Below are positions 24,536 through 38,052 of a DNA stretch of 64,000 nt, one piece after another. The notes below the pieces were generated by a model. That model searched no databases. It was not told the origin of the DNA and saw only the letters and a program-made list of their open reading frames with translations. The translations under genes and the position numbers were made by a program. Position 1 is the first letter of the stretch. The number at the start of each line of letters is the position of its first letter. The DNA comes from Riptortus pedestris (Eukaryota; Arthropoda; Insecta; Hemiptera; Alydidae): NCBI GenBank assembly GCA_019009955.1, contig CM032233.1, positions 67,173,501 to 67,237,500 on the forward strand, in the 5' to 3' direction.

Positions 24536-25472
24536 CAAGGTATTGGCGGAAAGACTAGGACAATTTATAGACAATATATACGACCGCATATACAATGTTT
24601 TCCTCAAATTGGGGCTGTTGGCAGAAAGACTAAGACAGTATATAGACAATATAGACGACTAGTCATATAGTGATCCTCAAATTGAGGGTGTTGGCAGAAA
24701 GACTAGGACGGTATATAGACAATATAGACGACTGGTTATATAGTGTTCCTCAAATTGAGGGTGTTGGCAGAAAGACTAAGACTGTATATAGACAATATAG
24801 ACGACTGGTTATATAGTGTTCCTCAAATTGAGGGTGTTGGCAGAAAGACTAGGACAGTATATAGACAATATAAACGACTGGTTATATAGTGTTCCTCAAA
24901 TTGAGGGTGTTGGCAGAAAGACTAGGACGGTATATAGACAATATAAACGACTGGTTCAATAGTGTTCCTCTAATTGAGGGTGTTGGCAGAAAGACTAGGA
25001 CTGTATATAGACAATATAAACGACTGGTTATATAGTGTTCCTCAAATTGAGGGTGTTGGCAGAAAGACTAGGACGGTATATAGACAATATAAACGACTGG
25101 TTATATAGTGTTCCTCAAATTGAGGGTGTTGGCAGAAAGACTAGGACGGTATATAGACAATATAAACGACTGGTTATATAGTGTTCCTCAAATTGAGGGT
25201 GTTGGCAGAAAGACTAAGACTGTATATAGACAATATAGACGACTGGTTATATAGTGTTCCTCAAATTGAGGGTGTTGGCAGAAAGACTAGGACAGTATAT
25301 AGACAATTGGTTATATAGTGTTCCTCAAATTGAGTGTGTTGGCAGAAAGTCTAGGACAGTATATAGGCAATATAGACAACTGGTTATATAGTGTTCCTCA
25401 AATGGAGGGTGTTGGCAGAAAGACTAGGGCAGTATATATACAATATAGAAGACTGGTTATATAGTGTTTCCA
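24536..25472 (+). repeat. 73-bp tandem array, about 13 copies
   Basis: Unit contains TTGGCAGAAAGACTAGGACG, TATATAGACAATATA, CGACTGGTTATATAGTGT and TCCTCAAATTGAGGG. The centre copies are nearly identical and the outermost ones diverge. One copy near 25300 lacks about 14 bp. No long open frame runs through it. Confidence 0.93.
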
Positions 25473-25822
25473 GCGATAAGGAAGACATGGAGCATTTTTT
25501 GTTACTTTTGGACTTCACAACTGTAACCACACATTAACGAGGTAATATCCGGGGGTAATAAGTGGAGACAGCCACTAGTCCTTTCACTAGAAGGATGAAA
25601 AGGCTATTATGAAGGCCTTCATTCATAGGGGACGTCCTATGCACAATGAGTGGTGGCCAGGAGCATCCTTGCCATTCTTAATGACTAATCCTAATTATTT
25701 TTGACTATAGAAAACCCCGATTTAGTGTCAAATGAGGCGTGAACGTTAGCTCTTAGAGATAACAGCTAGGAAGCAGTGGTCTTCACAACGAATTCAGCCT
25801 GACCAAATCTTTGGAATGGTTG
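25473..25822. other. Unannotated DNA
   Basis: No feature recognised. Confidence 0.35.
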
Positions 25823-25876
25823 TTCTATGAGTACAACCTCACTAGCTGATTTTCGTCATGGGGAAATCTGCTTAAA
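25823..25876 (+). mobile_element. HINE-like element 3' end fragment
   Basis: TGAGTACAACCTCACTAGCT followed by GATTTTCGTCATGGGGAAAT and CTGCTTAAA: the terminal 50 bp only. Confidence 0.55.
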
Positions 25877-26217
25877 TTTAAGAGCCCTGTAAACTAGTGC
25901 TAACTCCCCTTCCTCTTTAATTCCTCCCCTAACTGGCCTTCCTACTGTCTATTATTGACGAGTTTAGGTTCATTCCCCCTCTCTATTGTCCTCCTCGTCA
26001 ATGGCCTTTGCCCATGTCCAACTTCCAATATGGGAGTTTCTTCTCAACAAATTCTTAAACTCAAGTGATTATAAATGCATTTATCTTAAATAGTCGTAGC
26101 ACAATAATACTCTTCGAAGAATATTTTTTTATGCCGATTTTAATTAGAATTTTTATAAAAATTTAAATGAATTATTCATTTATTTTGACAGGTTTAGCAT
26201 TAAGATTTTGTGCATTT

Positions 26218-26790
26218 TCCGCCGCAAAAAATGAGTAATGAAGAATTCTTTACAAATATCTTGAAACATGGGACTCCAACACAGCCCAAGCACATATTCA
26301 TTTGCACTGATTTCTAGATTCATTACAAACTCATCAATACATGTACATTACTCAGAAAACATTAGAGGAGAAATGTATAAGCCTATATTACCTGCCAGGA
26401 CATTGGCAATGGCTCGACACAACAAGCTGAATTAATTACTGTATAGACTCAATTCACCGAAACAAACTTATTACACGATGTCATAGTGAGACACATACGA
26501 AACCGAATCTTAGAGGATAGCAACCAGAATAGTTAAATGAAAGCAATCGTCTCCACAGTATAATATTTAAAAACAAGTTGTGCCTATCCAGACGACGAGG
26601 AAGTTGTACTGGATTGACCACACAACCTAACACATAGAAAATGAATGACAAGTAGAGACATCTGTATATAGAAATACTGCAACACATACTTAACAATAAA
26701 ACACATGTTAACAGACAGCATTCAACGAAAGGACATGCATCATTCGCCTTTATATTTCATATATCCTAACACATCTAAAAATATAACTAT
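26218..26790 (+). pseudogene. Non-LTR retrotransposon fragment: RNase H end and zinc knuckle
   Basis: Decayed plus-strand reading with several stops: KHIFICTD, then VRHIRNRILE, DDEEVVLD, NLTHRK and YCNTYLTIKHMLTDS. This order matches the RNase H end and the Cys-His segment (C..-L-T-x-K-H-x-L-x-D/E) after it in Jockey/I-type LINEs. Boundaries are approximate. It is more degraded than the fragment at 20958. Confidence 0.55.
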
Positions 26791-26867
26791 TTATTACAGA
26801 ATAGAGAACTATATTAAAATTGATTTACTATCAATTTGCTACTTATATCTACTATCAGTGCTACCTA

Positions 26868-26967
26868 TAGCAGATTTCCCTTGAAGGAAATCAAGTGTTG
26901 AAGTTGAGCTCGTGAAGCGATGTTCAAAACCTTTCCTCAAGTATCCATAGATCCGAAAAGACGAAAT

Positions 26968-27009
<42 letters not shown>

Positions 27010-27010
27010 T
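26868..27010 (-). mobile_element. HINE-like element 3' end with a (GT)n microsatellite
   Basis: TAGCAGATTTCCCTTGAAGG then GTTGAAGTTGAGCTCGTGAA and TCAAGTATCCATAGATC lead to a TATATG(TG)n run at 26974-27008. The interior beyond the microsatellite is missing. Confidence 0.65.
26974..27008. repeat. (GT)n microsatellite
   Basis: About 34 bp of GT in the position where other copies carry TA. Confidence 0.95.
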
Positions 27011-27189
27011 ATGAAGCATTAATAAATAAATAATAATTATCCCATACACTACTCATACTCTTAAAAATACAGTTTTTCCGCATGAGAGTATGACCCAATC
27101 GTGCCATCCCTTTACATGATATTCTCTATTTCACCCTTAGAGGGGTACCTATAATATGTAATCAACACATAAGACGTTTAGCGATATAA

Positions 27190-27400
27190 TAACTAAAAGA
27201 GAAAATGAAGGCTGAAAATGCAAAAATGTCAATAGCTTGGCTAAAGATATTTTCTCTTTATGTTATTAAATATGTCAAACTTCAAATCTCCTTTTTACAC
27301 AGGGTTCTACGAAAAAGAATGAGACAATGTACAGAATATAAAATGAGGTCAACGCTGGACCCTCCAGGGGGAGGGAAATCTGCTCAACGTATGCAGCAGA
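27190..27400. mobile_element. Rearranged HINE-like family fragments
   Basis: GAAGGCTGAAAATGCAAAAA at about 27208 is a plus-strand module edge, and GGGAAATCTGCTCAACGTAT near 27376 resembles a reverse 5' end. The mixed orientation means a composite or a coincidence. The 117-codon frame at 27205-27558 crosses it and is probably not a gene. Confidence 0.35.
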
Positions 27401-27464
27401 AAACCGTTTCTTGTTTCAATTTTTCCAATAAAATATCACTAAATAAGCTTAAACCTCCTAGTGC

Positions 27465-27940
27465 TTTTAGTAGTTTTCCCTGTAAGGAAATTATTCATGG
27501 TTGTGCTCAGGACACGTATTTCGAAAAATGTCGCCAATCGCCTATTGATCCTACTTAGCCGATGATGAAGGGAGGTCGTCTTTAATTTATACTTATTTCT
27601 GTTACCGCTCTAGTGGTTGTTATTTTTGTATGATTGTTATCAAACTCGGCAGTTAAGCATTTCATACAGAACTAGAAAGATCAAGTTCGTTTAACGCCTT
27701 AAATAGAAACTGGAACCCCCTCGTTATTATGAGTCGAATCATAACTCATTTAACTGATTTTATTGCAATAGTTTTTCTGTACATATTTTTCATTAACTCT
27801 GACATTTACCTAGCTATTACCTTTCTTTAGTTTTCAGCCTAGTGGATTACCAATGCTACTCATCTAACATAAGCAATAAGGCAATATGTATTGAAGGGTC
27901 TTATTTTAAGCTTAAATACGACGTATTGCTTTTATCGGAT
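27465..27940 (-). mobile_element. HINE-like element copy 14, decayed, lacking the 5' half
   Basis: AGTAGTTTTCCCTGTAAGGA, CCTATTGATCCTACTTAGCC, GTTACCGCTCTAGTGGTTGT and a module with CGTTATTATGAGTCGAATCA. The microsatellite is absent. Confidence 0.6.
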
Positions 27941-28405
27941 AAGCCCACTATTGTTTCAGGATTACCTTATGTTAACTTTAGATTTTAAATGAAGCGGCTG
28001 AATATCAAATACGGTATAGATTAAATATAAATTAAAGCGTCTAGAGCATAGAATGATCATTGATATAGTTATGTGAGGAAGAGAGAAAAAAAAAAGATAA
28101 AACAAGAATTGTCATAAATAAATTGCTTTTATGTATAGAAAAAAAACAACATATTATGCTGAAATTTCATTTTCATAATTCTGCAGTAAAATGATATTTA
28201 CTGTTTAAGCTAAGTGGCTGTCTGATAACTAGAGATAATCAACATTTTATTACCATTAAAGCTCTTATGAAACTTTACCACATCAGATGGAAATTATTTA
28301 TATTTGTTAAATACATTCGTAATCAGAATTACTGCACTAATCACCATTTGGAAAATAAGAATATTAAATTTAGATTCATGTGGCTGTTCTTCTTCAAATA
28401 ATTTG

Positions 28406-28803
28406 ATGTGAGCACCCCATTACATTCCTGTACTCCTATTAAATTAAATAAACAAAATAGTTCGATGTACTTATTTACAATTATTTTAATTGAAAGTAAT
28501 ATACGATAACACCGTTCCTATACATCGGATAAACTATTGTCTTATAAACGCTCTCTCTAACTCGAATATAACCTAGTTATTTGTATTTTTTTTTTTTATT
28601 TCAGCCTTTGTATACTCCACTTCTACTCTTCCTATTTTTCACCTTATCTCCATCACTAAATATCTCATGTCGCCCTAACATGTTAATTCCTGTTTAAATG
28701 GGCTTCTTACTACGGGAGAAATAGAGAATAGATCATCAAAGTATTACATTCCGGCTAGTAGGAAATCTGCTTAGTTTACTCAACACCTACATGTCGGCCT
28801 TTT
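28406..28803 (-). mobile_element. HINE-like element copy 15, 5' half, fused to repeat R3
   Basis: 28406-28530 is R3 sequence (TCCTGTACTCCTATTAAATT). From about 28530 it runs on as a reverse 5' half: TTTCAGCCTTTGTATACTCC, TTCTTACTACGGGAGAAATA and GGAAATCTGCTTAGTTTACT. It ends in a decayed CATGTCGGCCTTTT. Confidence 0.6.
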
Positions 28804-29800
28804 GCTTAGTTGTGTTTAAACTTACAAAACTTTTATTTAATTATCCCAAGGTTTTTATTTCAACTATACCCAAGGAAACTACTAGTTAATATCGCCCAAA
28901 GATATGCGGTATATCGATTGTTGATTTTTAAACTTGAAATGGGGATTTACTTGGAAGTGAAAATGGAGTTCGAGAATACAATTATTAGTAGATTTTACGA
29001 AAAAGCTATAACTTGTAAATCGTGTTAAGAATATATCCTCCACTACAAGACGGCTTTAGACCTATCGTTTATTTTTTCATCATTAAAACTATTGAGGATT
29101 ACGTTGAAGTTAAAACTCATTATCTTCATAATTCATTCTTCACTCGCCCAATTACTATTGGTTTAAACAAAAAGAAGTAAAAAATAAAATATGGTTTATA
29201 TAATATCTCTATTTTGGAGGTTAAGTTTATTATTGCCAATTCAAAGCTAAGAACCATCATCTGAGGAATTATTTAGCCCATCATTTTACTAAATGGAAAC
29301 TCTAAATCCTTTTTGTTTGTTACATTAAGACTAAAATGCGCTTCATGGCACTTCGTTCTCACAATGATGATTTTGCAAATCATCTGATATGTCTAGCAAA
29401 GATCTAATTCTATTATAGATTCTTGAATGATAACAATATTATTAGTCTCAAACGAAATTAATTTTGACAAACAATCTTGAAGTTCCTAAAACTTTGGAGT
29501 TTAAGAGATCTAATTACGTTTAAAGTGGTAACTGCACTTTAATTTCAAATACAAACCATATATTTCCTGTACGCTAATGATTTTATGTTTTATAAAAGAT
29601 GATATTTTGGAACATTTTTCATCAAATCCATTCAGAAACACTAGGCTTCTTCAAATTTCCAATACTTTAATATTTCATTGACATTTTGTGATTTCAGTTA
29701 CCTATCGAATAGACTGATGCACTAAAAATAATTTCATGTCCTTAAAACAATCTTTAAATGGAAATTCCAGCATTATATATTATTTTACATTATTTAAAAT
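28804..29800. other. Unannotated AT-rich DNA
   Basis: Nothing recognised. The 72-codon frame at 28810-29028 has no domain signal. Confidence 0.4.
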
Positions 29801-29802
29801 GT

Positions 29803-30666
29803 TAGCAGATTTGTGATTGTACTCATGACGAAAGTTTCGAAAATTTTCTTTAAATGTTCATTGATCCTACCTAAGAGATGACGTAAATGATGTCAGTTCA
29901 AAATGATCTTAACATACTGTGTAGAACTAAAGACCGAGATTGTTAATTGCTTAAATCGGAACAGAGGAACGGGGGATTTCGAGAAAGGGATTTTCATAAA
30001 TTCGAAGTGCCTCCGTTACAATGCTTCTAATTGAAAAAGTGCATATAACCAATCATGTTGCAAATTTAATTTCGTATAAATGTTGTCCTATAAATTCAAT
30101 ATGACGAAGATCTTTTCATTTTTAATATTCAGTCTTCAGTAAACCGCCCTTCTCATATCGTCAAACATATTCCACGTGATGTCATCAATTAAGATATTAT
30201 GTCCTAGACTACATGATTTCTTTTTATCAATACTATACGCAATATTTGACCGTTTCATGTAAAAATGAAATGAAATGTGGGATTATACCTGCTAATGGCT
30301 GAAATCGGAAATAACAAGAGAAAGGGGGAAGAAACCAGAAAATGTGTAATATCTCAGTTATAATGAAAACGATCGAAAAATTGTATATATAAAGTGTTAG
30401 TGCAAATTTATTTTCCTATAAATGTTGCTCTGCCTATTTTGGCAAACATTGGCCTTGTTATTTGCTCTTTCAATCTCTCAATTTCTTGAATTCAGTCTCT
30501 GGATACACCCACATCTAGTCACTAAGTCACTAAACATCTCATATCCAGCCGGTATTTCGATGTCCGTTACTTCGTACTGCGGGAGAAATAGGGAATAAAT
30601 GGTGACATCAGAAAATATCAGTTCGTGGAAAATGTGCATAATTTATGCTGCCCTTTCATCAAGGGC
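29803..30666 (-). mobile_element. HINE-like element copy 16, long form, decayed
   Basis: Short 3' end (TTAGCAGATTTGTGATTGTA), tail CATTGATCCTACCTAAGAGA, two modules, a near-5' box (TTCGTACTGCGGGAGAAATA), and a worn 5' end ending at GGGCTTTT, where copy 17 begins immediately. Confidence 0.65.
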
Positions 30667-31272
30667 TTTTAGAAGATTTCCCTTAGGGGCAACTATTGAG
30701 GTTGTACTCATGATGGGATTTTCGAAAGATTTCTTCAAATGTCCATCGATCCTACCTAGGATATGACGAAAATGAGGTTGATCAAAATTGTATACGTATA
30801 TAATTGCCTGTTAACGCTCTAGCAGTCGTAATTTTTGTCTGATCGTTTCCAAACTCCATATTTAAATGTTTTGTGTAAAAATGAAGATCAAGTTGGTTAA
30901 CGGCTAAAATCCGATCAGTGGGAGGGAGGGTTTAGAAGGGGAATTTCGAAAATACCTAATACCTCCATTATTATGCGTCGGATCGAAAATTTATATAGAA
31001 CCAATCTTATTGCAAATGTAATTTTCTATAAAGTTTGTTATGTACGCTTTTTTACTATCTTGATTATTAACCGAGATCTTGCATTTTTTTAGTTTTCGGT
31101 CATCAGAACCCCCCCCCCCCACTCCTGCTCATGCCATATTAACAATAAGCTGTTATATTTTGAAGCCTAAATACCTAATATTGTACTCATTGAACTTTTA
31201 CTTTTTGAGATGAATGCAAATTCGTGAAATTTCCTTAGTCAAAGTAGCCCCTGCGTGACAGATTTTTTTTTA
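30667..31272 (-). mobile_element. HINE-like element copy 17, short form
   Basis: TTTTAGAAGATTTCCCTTAG shares its T run with the end of copy 16, so the two lie head to tail. Tail CATCGATCCTACCTAGGATA, a minimal TATACGTATATA stretch, one module with GCGTCGGATCGAAAATTTAT, and 5' end AGCCCCTGCGTGACAGATTT. Confidence 0.75.
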
Positions 31273-31597
31273 ATAATGACACTGAGTTTGGAGATGTTCC
31301 TTTTATTGCAGAATACCCAAATTAAATCGTAAATGGCCTTTGCAACTGTGATTACCTGACGAGGCAGAACTATAATAGCTGAGTCTGTAAAATACCGTAA
31401 GAACCGGAAACGTTTGGGCTCGTACTATTGACTGATTTGTTGCCTACATCTTCTCCTCCCACTCCTGCTAAATGCCAGTGTGGCTTGCTGACTCCTCCAC
31501 TATCTCTAATGGGATCTTTCTCCTCGTACAGCTGAAAATCTACACGGAATTACTTCTTCCTTCCCGGTCTTTAAACTTAAACTTTCCCTAAATGCGA
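31273..31597. other. Unannotated DNA
   Basis: No feature recognised. Confidence 0.35.
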
Positions 31598-32535
31598 ATT
31601 TAGCAGATTTCCCATAAGGGAAATCAGCTATTGAGGTTGTACTCAATTTTCGTTTGAGCGTTAGGAAAGTCGGTGTGTAAGTGTTTCATGTCTAACAATA
31701 GATCAAGTTCGTCAACGGTTGAACTCAGTCGAAGGGTTTAGAGGGCTGGAAAAATTTTAAATACCTCCCTTATAATGAAACCGATCGAAAAATCAATCTT
31801 ATTGCAATATAATTTTCTATGAATGAAAATTTTGTACACTTTTTTTTTTGTATCTCGAATATTAGTTGGTATATTGGATTTTTTTTTAGTTTTCAGACTT
31901 TAGTAAACCCCCACTTTTACTAATGACACTTTAAAAATACGCCAATATATAATGAAACGTTTTATTCTACGTTTAAATACCAAATATTGTTTTCAACGGA
32001 CCTTTACTATGTGAGGTACATGCAAATGCATTTTGATATTACTCCATGAATTAAGATTTTACGTTCTTGACTTGTTAATGTTTTATGATCTATGCCACAT
32101 TCGATATTTAAACGATTCAGTCAACTCTAAAAGTCATTTTCGTTAATGGCTGAACAGAATAGGCGGAGGAAGGGGTGGGGGTGGCGGGCCGAATTCGAAA
32201 ATTCATAATAATGATATAGTGCCAATCTTCTTCCTATTAAGGTTGCTATTTAAAAGTTTTCCCTAATCTTTTTAAATATTTAATTTTCTACAATTTTTGT
32301 TCAACAGACTTTTCTTATGTCAAATATTAAGCTAGTTGTACGTATTTTATGTTTTGAGCCTACCGTAGTCACTCGCTTCTAATAGTCTGTTTTTTACTGT
32401 AACTGTCGGATGCCCAGCCTACATTTCAGTTTCTCTATGCATAGGCTTCAAACTGTGGAATAAATAGACAATAGATGGTCACATGATATGACCAGTGTGT
32501 CTAGTACGTGGGTAATCTGCTTAAAATTTCGTAAA
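31598..32535 (-). mobile_element. HINE-like element copy 18, tail deleted
   Basis: Near-perfect hairpin GATTTCCCATAAGGGAAATC after TTTAGCA, then GCTATTGAGGTTGTACTC. It jumps straight to ATTTTCGTTTGAGCGTTAGG, so the tail boxes and the microsatellite are deleted. Two modules follow and a 5' end ACGTGGGTAATCTGCTTAAA. Confidence 0.7.
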
Positions 32536-32555
32536 TATCAGTTTCATTACAAAAA

Positions 32556-33785
<1,230 letters not shown>

Positions 33786-34445
33786 CTAATAAAAACAATT
33801 TCTTGTATTTAAGCATGGAATAAAATGTTTCGTCATATATCAGCTTGTTGTCAATATGAAATGTTAAATTTGCTAAAATTGGAGCAGTTCATTATAGAGT
33901 GGGGGTTTCCCCACCTTTCTACTGTTCCCCCAAAGTATACTTCATCAATAGCCTTCCTTACCTAGCTTCAGTGAAAGGAATGTATTAATAGAATATTTAC
34001 TCTGTGCTTTTGGCACTGATTCTCTATGATGCTAATAGCGGCATCCTATTCTTGCCTAATCGTACCAACTAAATTCAGACCGTTTCATGCCACACTAATT
34101 TTAAAACTTGTTGGTTGTCGTAATACTGCACACGAGTCTCACTCTACCAGCATACGGGAGCTTTGCTCTTAACTTTTAATCCAATTTAACTGAACAAAAT
34201 TTATTAATAGCCATTATAGCAATCCTGTTATTTAATTTCAATACATTTTACATTATCGCATGTGTCGGAATATCTTGAAAAATGTGTATAACATAAATAC
34301 ATTTAATTAAATTCCGCACATTCAAATAGTGATAATGTGTACGGGTATAATAAACTAAGAAGGTCTTTGCGAATAAAATTCTTTTGGAATCTATCATTTC
34401 TATATTACATACAAGGTTACATACCTGCCTCCATACACATTTTTT
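33786..34445. other. Unannotated DNA with a short HINE-like fragment at its left edge
   Basis: 33786-33910 contains spacer boxes of long copies (TATCAGCTTGTTGTCAATAT, GAGTGGGGGTTT). The rest is not recognised. Confidence 0.4.
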
Positions 34446-35255
34446 GCGATTTTCCCTAAATCACCTATTGAAGCTGTATTCATGAAGCGATTTTCCAAAA
34501 ATTGTCTTCAAATGTCCATTGCTCTTACCCAGAAGATGACGCAAATGAGGTCCGTTCAAAACCACACACACATATATATTTATATACACACACCCTTTCT
34601 TAACGACCTATCGGTCTCAATTTTCGTTTGATAGTTATCCAGCTCGCTATTTAAACGTATTAAGTAAAACTAAATATTCAGAATATATCCGTTATTATGC
34701 ATCGAATGGAAAAAGTGTATAGAAACAATCTTATTGACAATTTAATTTCCTATAGAGGTTGTCATATAAAAGTTATCCCTATCTTGAATATTAACCCAGA
34801 TTTTTTTCATTTTCGGCCTTCACAAAACCCCTGCTTTTAGTCATCGCACATTAACAGTCAATATTCCAAGCTTAAATTCAAAATATTGTTTAAGATTTTA
34901 CGGTTTTGACATAAAAGGTTATTTCATGTATAACATACTCGACATTTAGCTTTTTCATTCAGCGCTAAAGATCATATTAGTTAACGACTCAAAAATAGGA
35001 GGGAGGGGGGAGAGAGAGTTTGACTAGAAAAATTAAAATCTAGTGAAACTATTACTACTCTACAATTGTTGCTCTTTAGACTTCTTCACATCTCAAATAT
35101 TAAGCGAGTTATTCGTGCTTTCTTGTTCTCAGCCTTCAGTTAAATCCTACTTTACTCAAAGGATTTTACTTATAAGTAGAAAATATATCGTGAGAAGAGA
35201 TACATAGTGTCATACCAGCTCGTGGGAAATCTACTTAGTTTACACTCCCAGTTAT
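34446..35255 (-). mobile_element. HINE-like element copy 20, decayed long form
   Basis: CGATTTTCCCTAAATCACCT, CATTGCTCTTACCCAGAAGA, a mixed CA/TA stretch (about 34562-34597), an A-type module, a spacer, a B-type fragment, and 5' end CGTGGGAAATCTACTTAGTT. Confidence 0.65.
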
Positions 35256-35356
35256 CTGAATAAATCCCTCCCATAGTAATGATAAAATTTATTTGTTCCT
35301 ATCAATATTTCATTCTAATTTTCACGATTACAATTCTTGCTTTAGTTCATACTAAG

Positions 35357-35893
35357 TAAAAAATTCCGTCACGCAGAGGTTACGTTAACTAAGGAAATTT
35401 CCCACGTGCGTCACGTATAACAATATTTGATATTTAGGCTTCACATAAAGAGCTTCATTAGACCTCATTGTTAATATGAGATGAGTAGGAGTTGGGATTT
35501 ACTGAATACCGAAAACTAAAAAATGCAAATATCTTGGTTAAGATTGTGAAAAAACGTTCATAACAACATTTATGGAACTTAACACTTGCAATAATATTGG
35601 TTTTATACAATTTTTCGATCCGACGCATAATAACGAAGATATTTAGAATTTTCGAAATTTCCCCCTCCATTCCGATTACAGCCGTTAACGAACTGTACCT
35701 TTATTTTTACATAAAGCGTTTAAATACCGAGTTTGGTAAGGAATAAACAAAAATTGCAACCGCTAGAGCGTTAACAGACTAATATATAAACACACACACA
35801 CGTCATCTCCTGAGTGGGAGGGTAGGATCGATAGATATTTTTCGAAAATCGCGGCATGAGTACAACCTTAATAGCTGATTTCCCTTAATGAAT
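35357..35893 (+). mobile_element. HINE-like element copy 21, short form
   Basis: AAAAATTCCGTCACGCAGAG, TTTCCCACGTGCGTCACG, A-type module with TTTTTCGATCCGACGCATAA, GCAACCGCTAGAGCGTTAAC, short TA and CA runs, tail with GTAGGATCGATAGATATTTT, end GATTTCCCTTAATGAATCTG. The terminal palindrome has lost part of its right arm. Confidence 0.75.
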
Positions 35894-36555
35894 CTGTAAA
35901 TCGGACAAACTTTCGAATTGCCATGAAAGGTCGGGCCGTGTCAGGGAGAATAAAGTTATTCGTAGTATACATGTTAATAATTGATTAAGGTTATTAAAGA
36001 TATATTAATAGGCCATTGACTACAAGTAGATGGTATTAAAATTATTTATATAGATAGGTGTGACGCAAGGCTAGGCCTGTTTTAGGTGGGCGATTGAAGG
36101 GGGCTGACAGGAATAGTCGAGGGGTGGGGTTGGCATGGTGGGTCAGAACCGGCTCGTCCCAGACCACTAACAAAGGAATCATTGAGGTCAAACGAAGACT
36201 CTCTGCATTGCATTCACTTTTTATACATGGGCAATTATTTACCATTGTAAATAAATATTAATTTATATTAATAATATACTGTATTCCGTTATCTGCTTTG
36301 CATTGGAGTAACTCAAAAAATCTTATTTTAATATTTAAACAACAGGCAAAGAGCAATAAGGTTTATATTCAACAGAATGTCAGCCACACTTTAAGGAGTG
36401 AAAAAAAGTTTGACTTTCTTCAATATATACCTAACAACCACGAGTCACTACCAATGGTGAAACAAAACATGAACTTGTTTTACAAAAATAATGTAGCATA
36501 TAATCATAACATAGTCCGTCACGAACTTGAATTTTTATTTAGATAAAGAAAACCC

Positions 36556-36845
36556 TTGATTTGGGTACCTCATGACTTCCTTGTACTCCTATTAAATTAA
36601 ATAAGCAAAATGTTTTGTTGAACTTGAAATTATTACTTTTGAAAGTGTTATACAACATCTCCGTCCCAATGCACCTAATCGAAAGATAGTATAGAACATA
36701 AATTATAGAACTTTTCATGCCAAACCAAAAAAAAAAAAACCCTATAGAAATTTGGTGCATCTCTAATGCGTACGAAGAAATTTAAAATTTTAATTTCCCC
36801 CATAATGTAAATCCCACCCCCTCCACTTAATCGATTTCGATCAAC
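36556..36845 (+). repeat. Dispersed repeat R3, copy a
   Basis: Shares TCCTATTAAATTAAATAA, a CATCTCC-TCCCAATGCA box and AGAACTTTTCATG with 28406, 43020 and (reversed) 49300. Its CATCTCCGT...ATGCA...ATCGAAA order echoes the HINE-like module, so it may be a distant relative. Confidence 0.65.
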
Positions 36846-36929
36846 TAGACATTACAACAATCCTAAACATGAAATTTCAACGTTCCAAGTCATACCGCTT
36901 TTGTGCTATGCGAATTACATGAATTTTAT

Positions 36930-37318
36930 TTTGTCAGTACCTTACCAGATATTTAAAGGCTTCATGAAAAATAGAAGGTAATAGTAGTAATTGGTGAAAT
37001 TGGTCTGGAAAAGGGGGGGGGCGTGAAATTAAGACTTCGAAATATCTCCGTTCTTATGACTTTTTATACACACAATCATCTTGAAAATGTAATTTTCATG
37101 AACTATTGTATTATACATGTTTTCTGTGCCTGGAATATTAACCTAGTTATTTGTATTTGTTTGGTTTCTGCCTAAATCCCCACTCATATTTTCACTTTTA
37201 TGTACCTCAGCCTCGCAATATCTTACATTTTAATTCACGGTACCACAGGCATCTTACTACAAGGGAGGTAGCCATAGACGGAGGATCAGATCGTCCCAGA
37301 AGGTGGGAAATCTGGATT
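36930..37318 (-). mobile_element. HINE-like family B-type half
   Basis: Spacer and module boxes in reverse (CGAAATATCTCCGTTCTTAT, ATATTAACCTAGTTATTTGT), ending GGTGGGAAATCTGG where the LINE fragment begins. The outer 5' end is missing. Confidence 0.5.
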
Positions 37319-37700
37319 TTAAGAGTCACCATCACAAATGCATACAATTTCTGACGGAACATGGACAGACAGGACATTATTTAACAAGATTTAAAATTCA
37401 AGACAATGACAAATGTACTTGCGACTCACAGAAAACATGTTTTTACATATACTCTATGACTGTTCAATATTTAATGGATCAAATTTAGTAAAGAGCATAA
37501 TTTTAAAAAGAGGTTTTTCGTCAGAACCACCTCATATTATATTTAACAAATATAATAAAGAACTTATAAAGTTTATCAATTAGAATGTAAAGTTGATTGT
37601 GAGGAATGGGAATTATAATTCAATATATTTACCTTACAAATTAAACATCGGTTGAGTTTATCTTTAATTGTTTTTGTTTTTTTGTTCTTATTTTATTTTT
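37319..37700 (+). pseudogene. Non-LTR retrotransposon 3' end: zinc-knuckle region and 3' UTR
   Basis: Reads FLTEHGQTGHYLTRFKIQDN then DKCTC, the segment that follows RNase H in Jockey/I-type LINEs (H/G-x-G-x-F-x-x-Y-L-x-R-F, C-x-C). A further stretch RGFSSEPPHIIFNKYNKELI ends in a stop near 37580. T-rich 3' UTR-like sequence follows. A frame change separates the two pieces. Confidence 0.7.
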
Positions 37701-37934
37701 ATATTTTTTCATTTCATTTATTAATTTTATTTGTAATTATCTTACTTATTTTAATATTTTATTTTATTATTATTTTTTTATATTATATTTGAGTAGATAG
37801 TTGATTAACGTGTATATATTGTAAAATAAAAATGTATTTAAACATAATCATACAAGTAATATATGCCATGTGGCAATGGAACATGTATTCAAATAAATAA
37901 CTCCTCGCAGGGTTACTATGAGGAGAAAAAAAAA

Positions 37935-38052
37935 TGTGACGGAATTTGTTTCATTTCAAGTAGGATCGACGTGCATCATATAGGATTTTTTGAAAATCGC
38001 ATCATGACTAGAACCTCAATGGTTGATTTCCCTTGGGGAAAATCTGCTATAA
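37935..38052 (+). mobile_element. HINE-like element 3' tail fragment
   Basis: AGTAGGATCGACGTGCATCA, GAAAATCGCATCATGACTAG, GATTTCCCTTGGGGAAAATC then TGCTATAA: only the tail downstream of the microsatellite. Confidence 0.7.

Noticed and set aside
27205..27558. 117-codon plus-strand open frame
   Set aside because: No domain, and it crosses two repeat fragments of opposite orientation.
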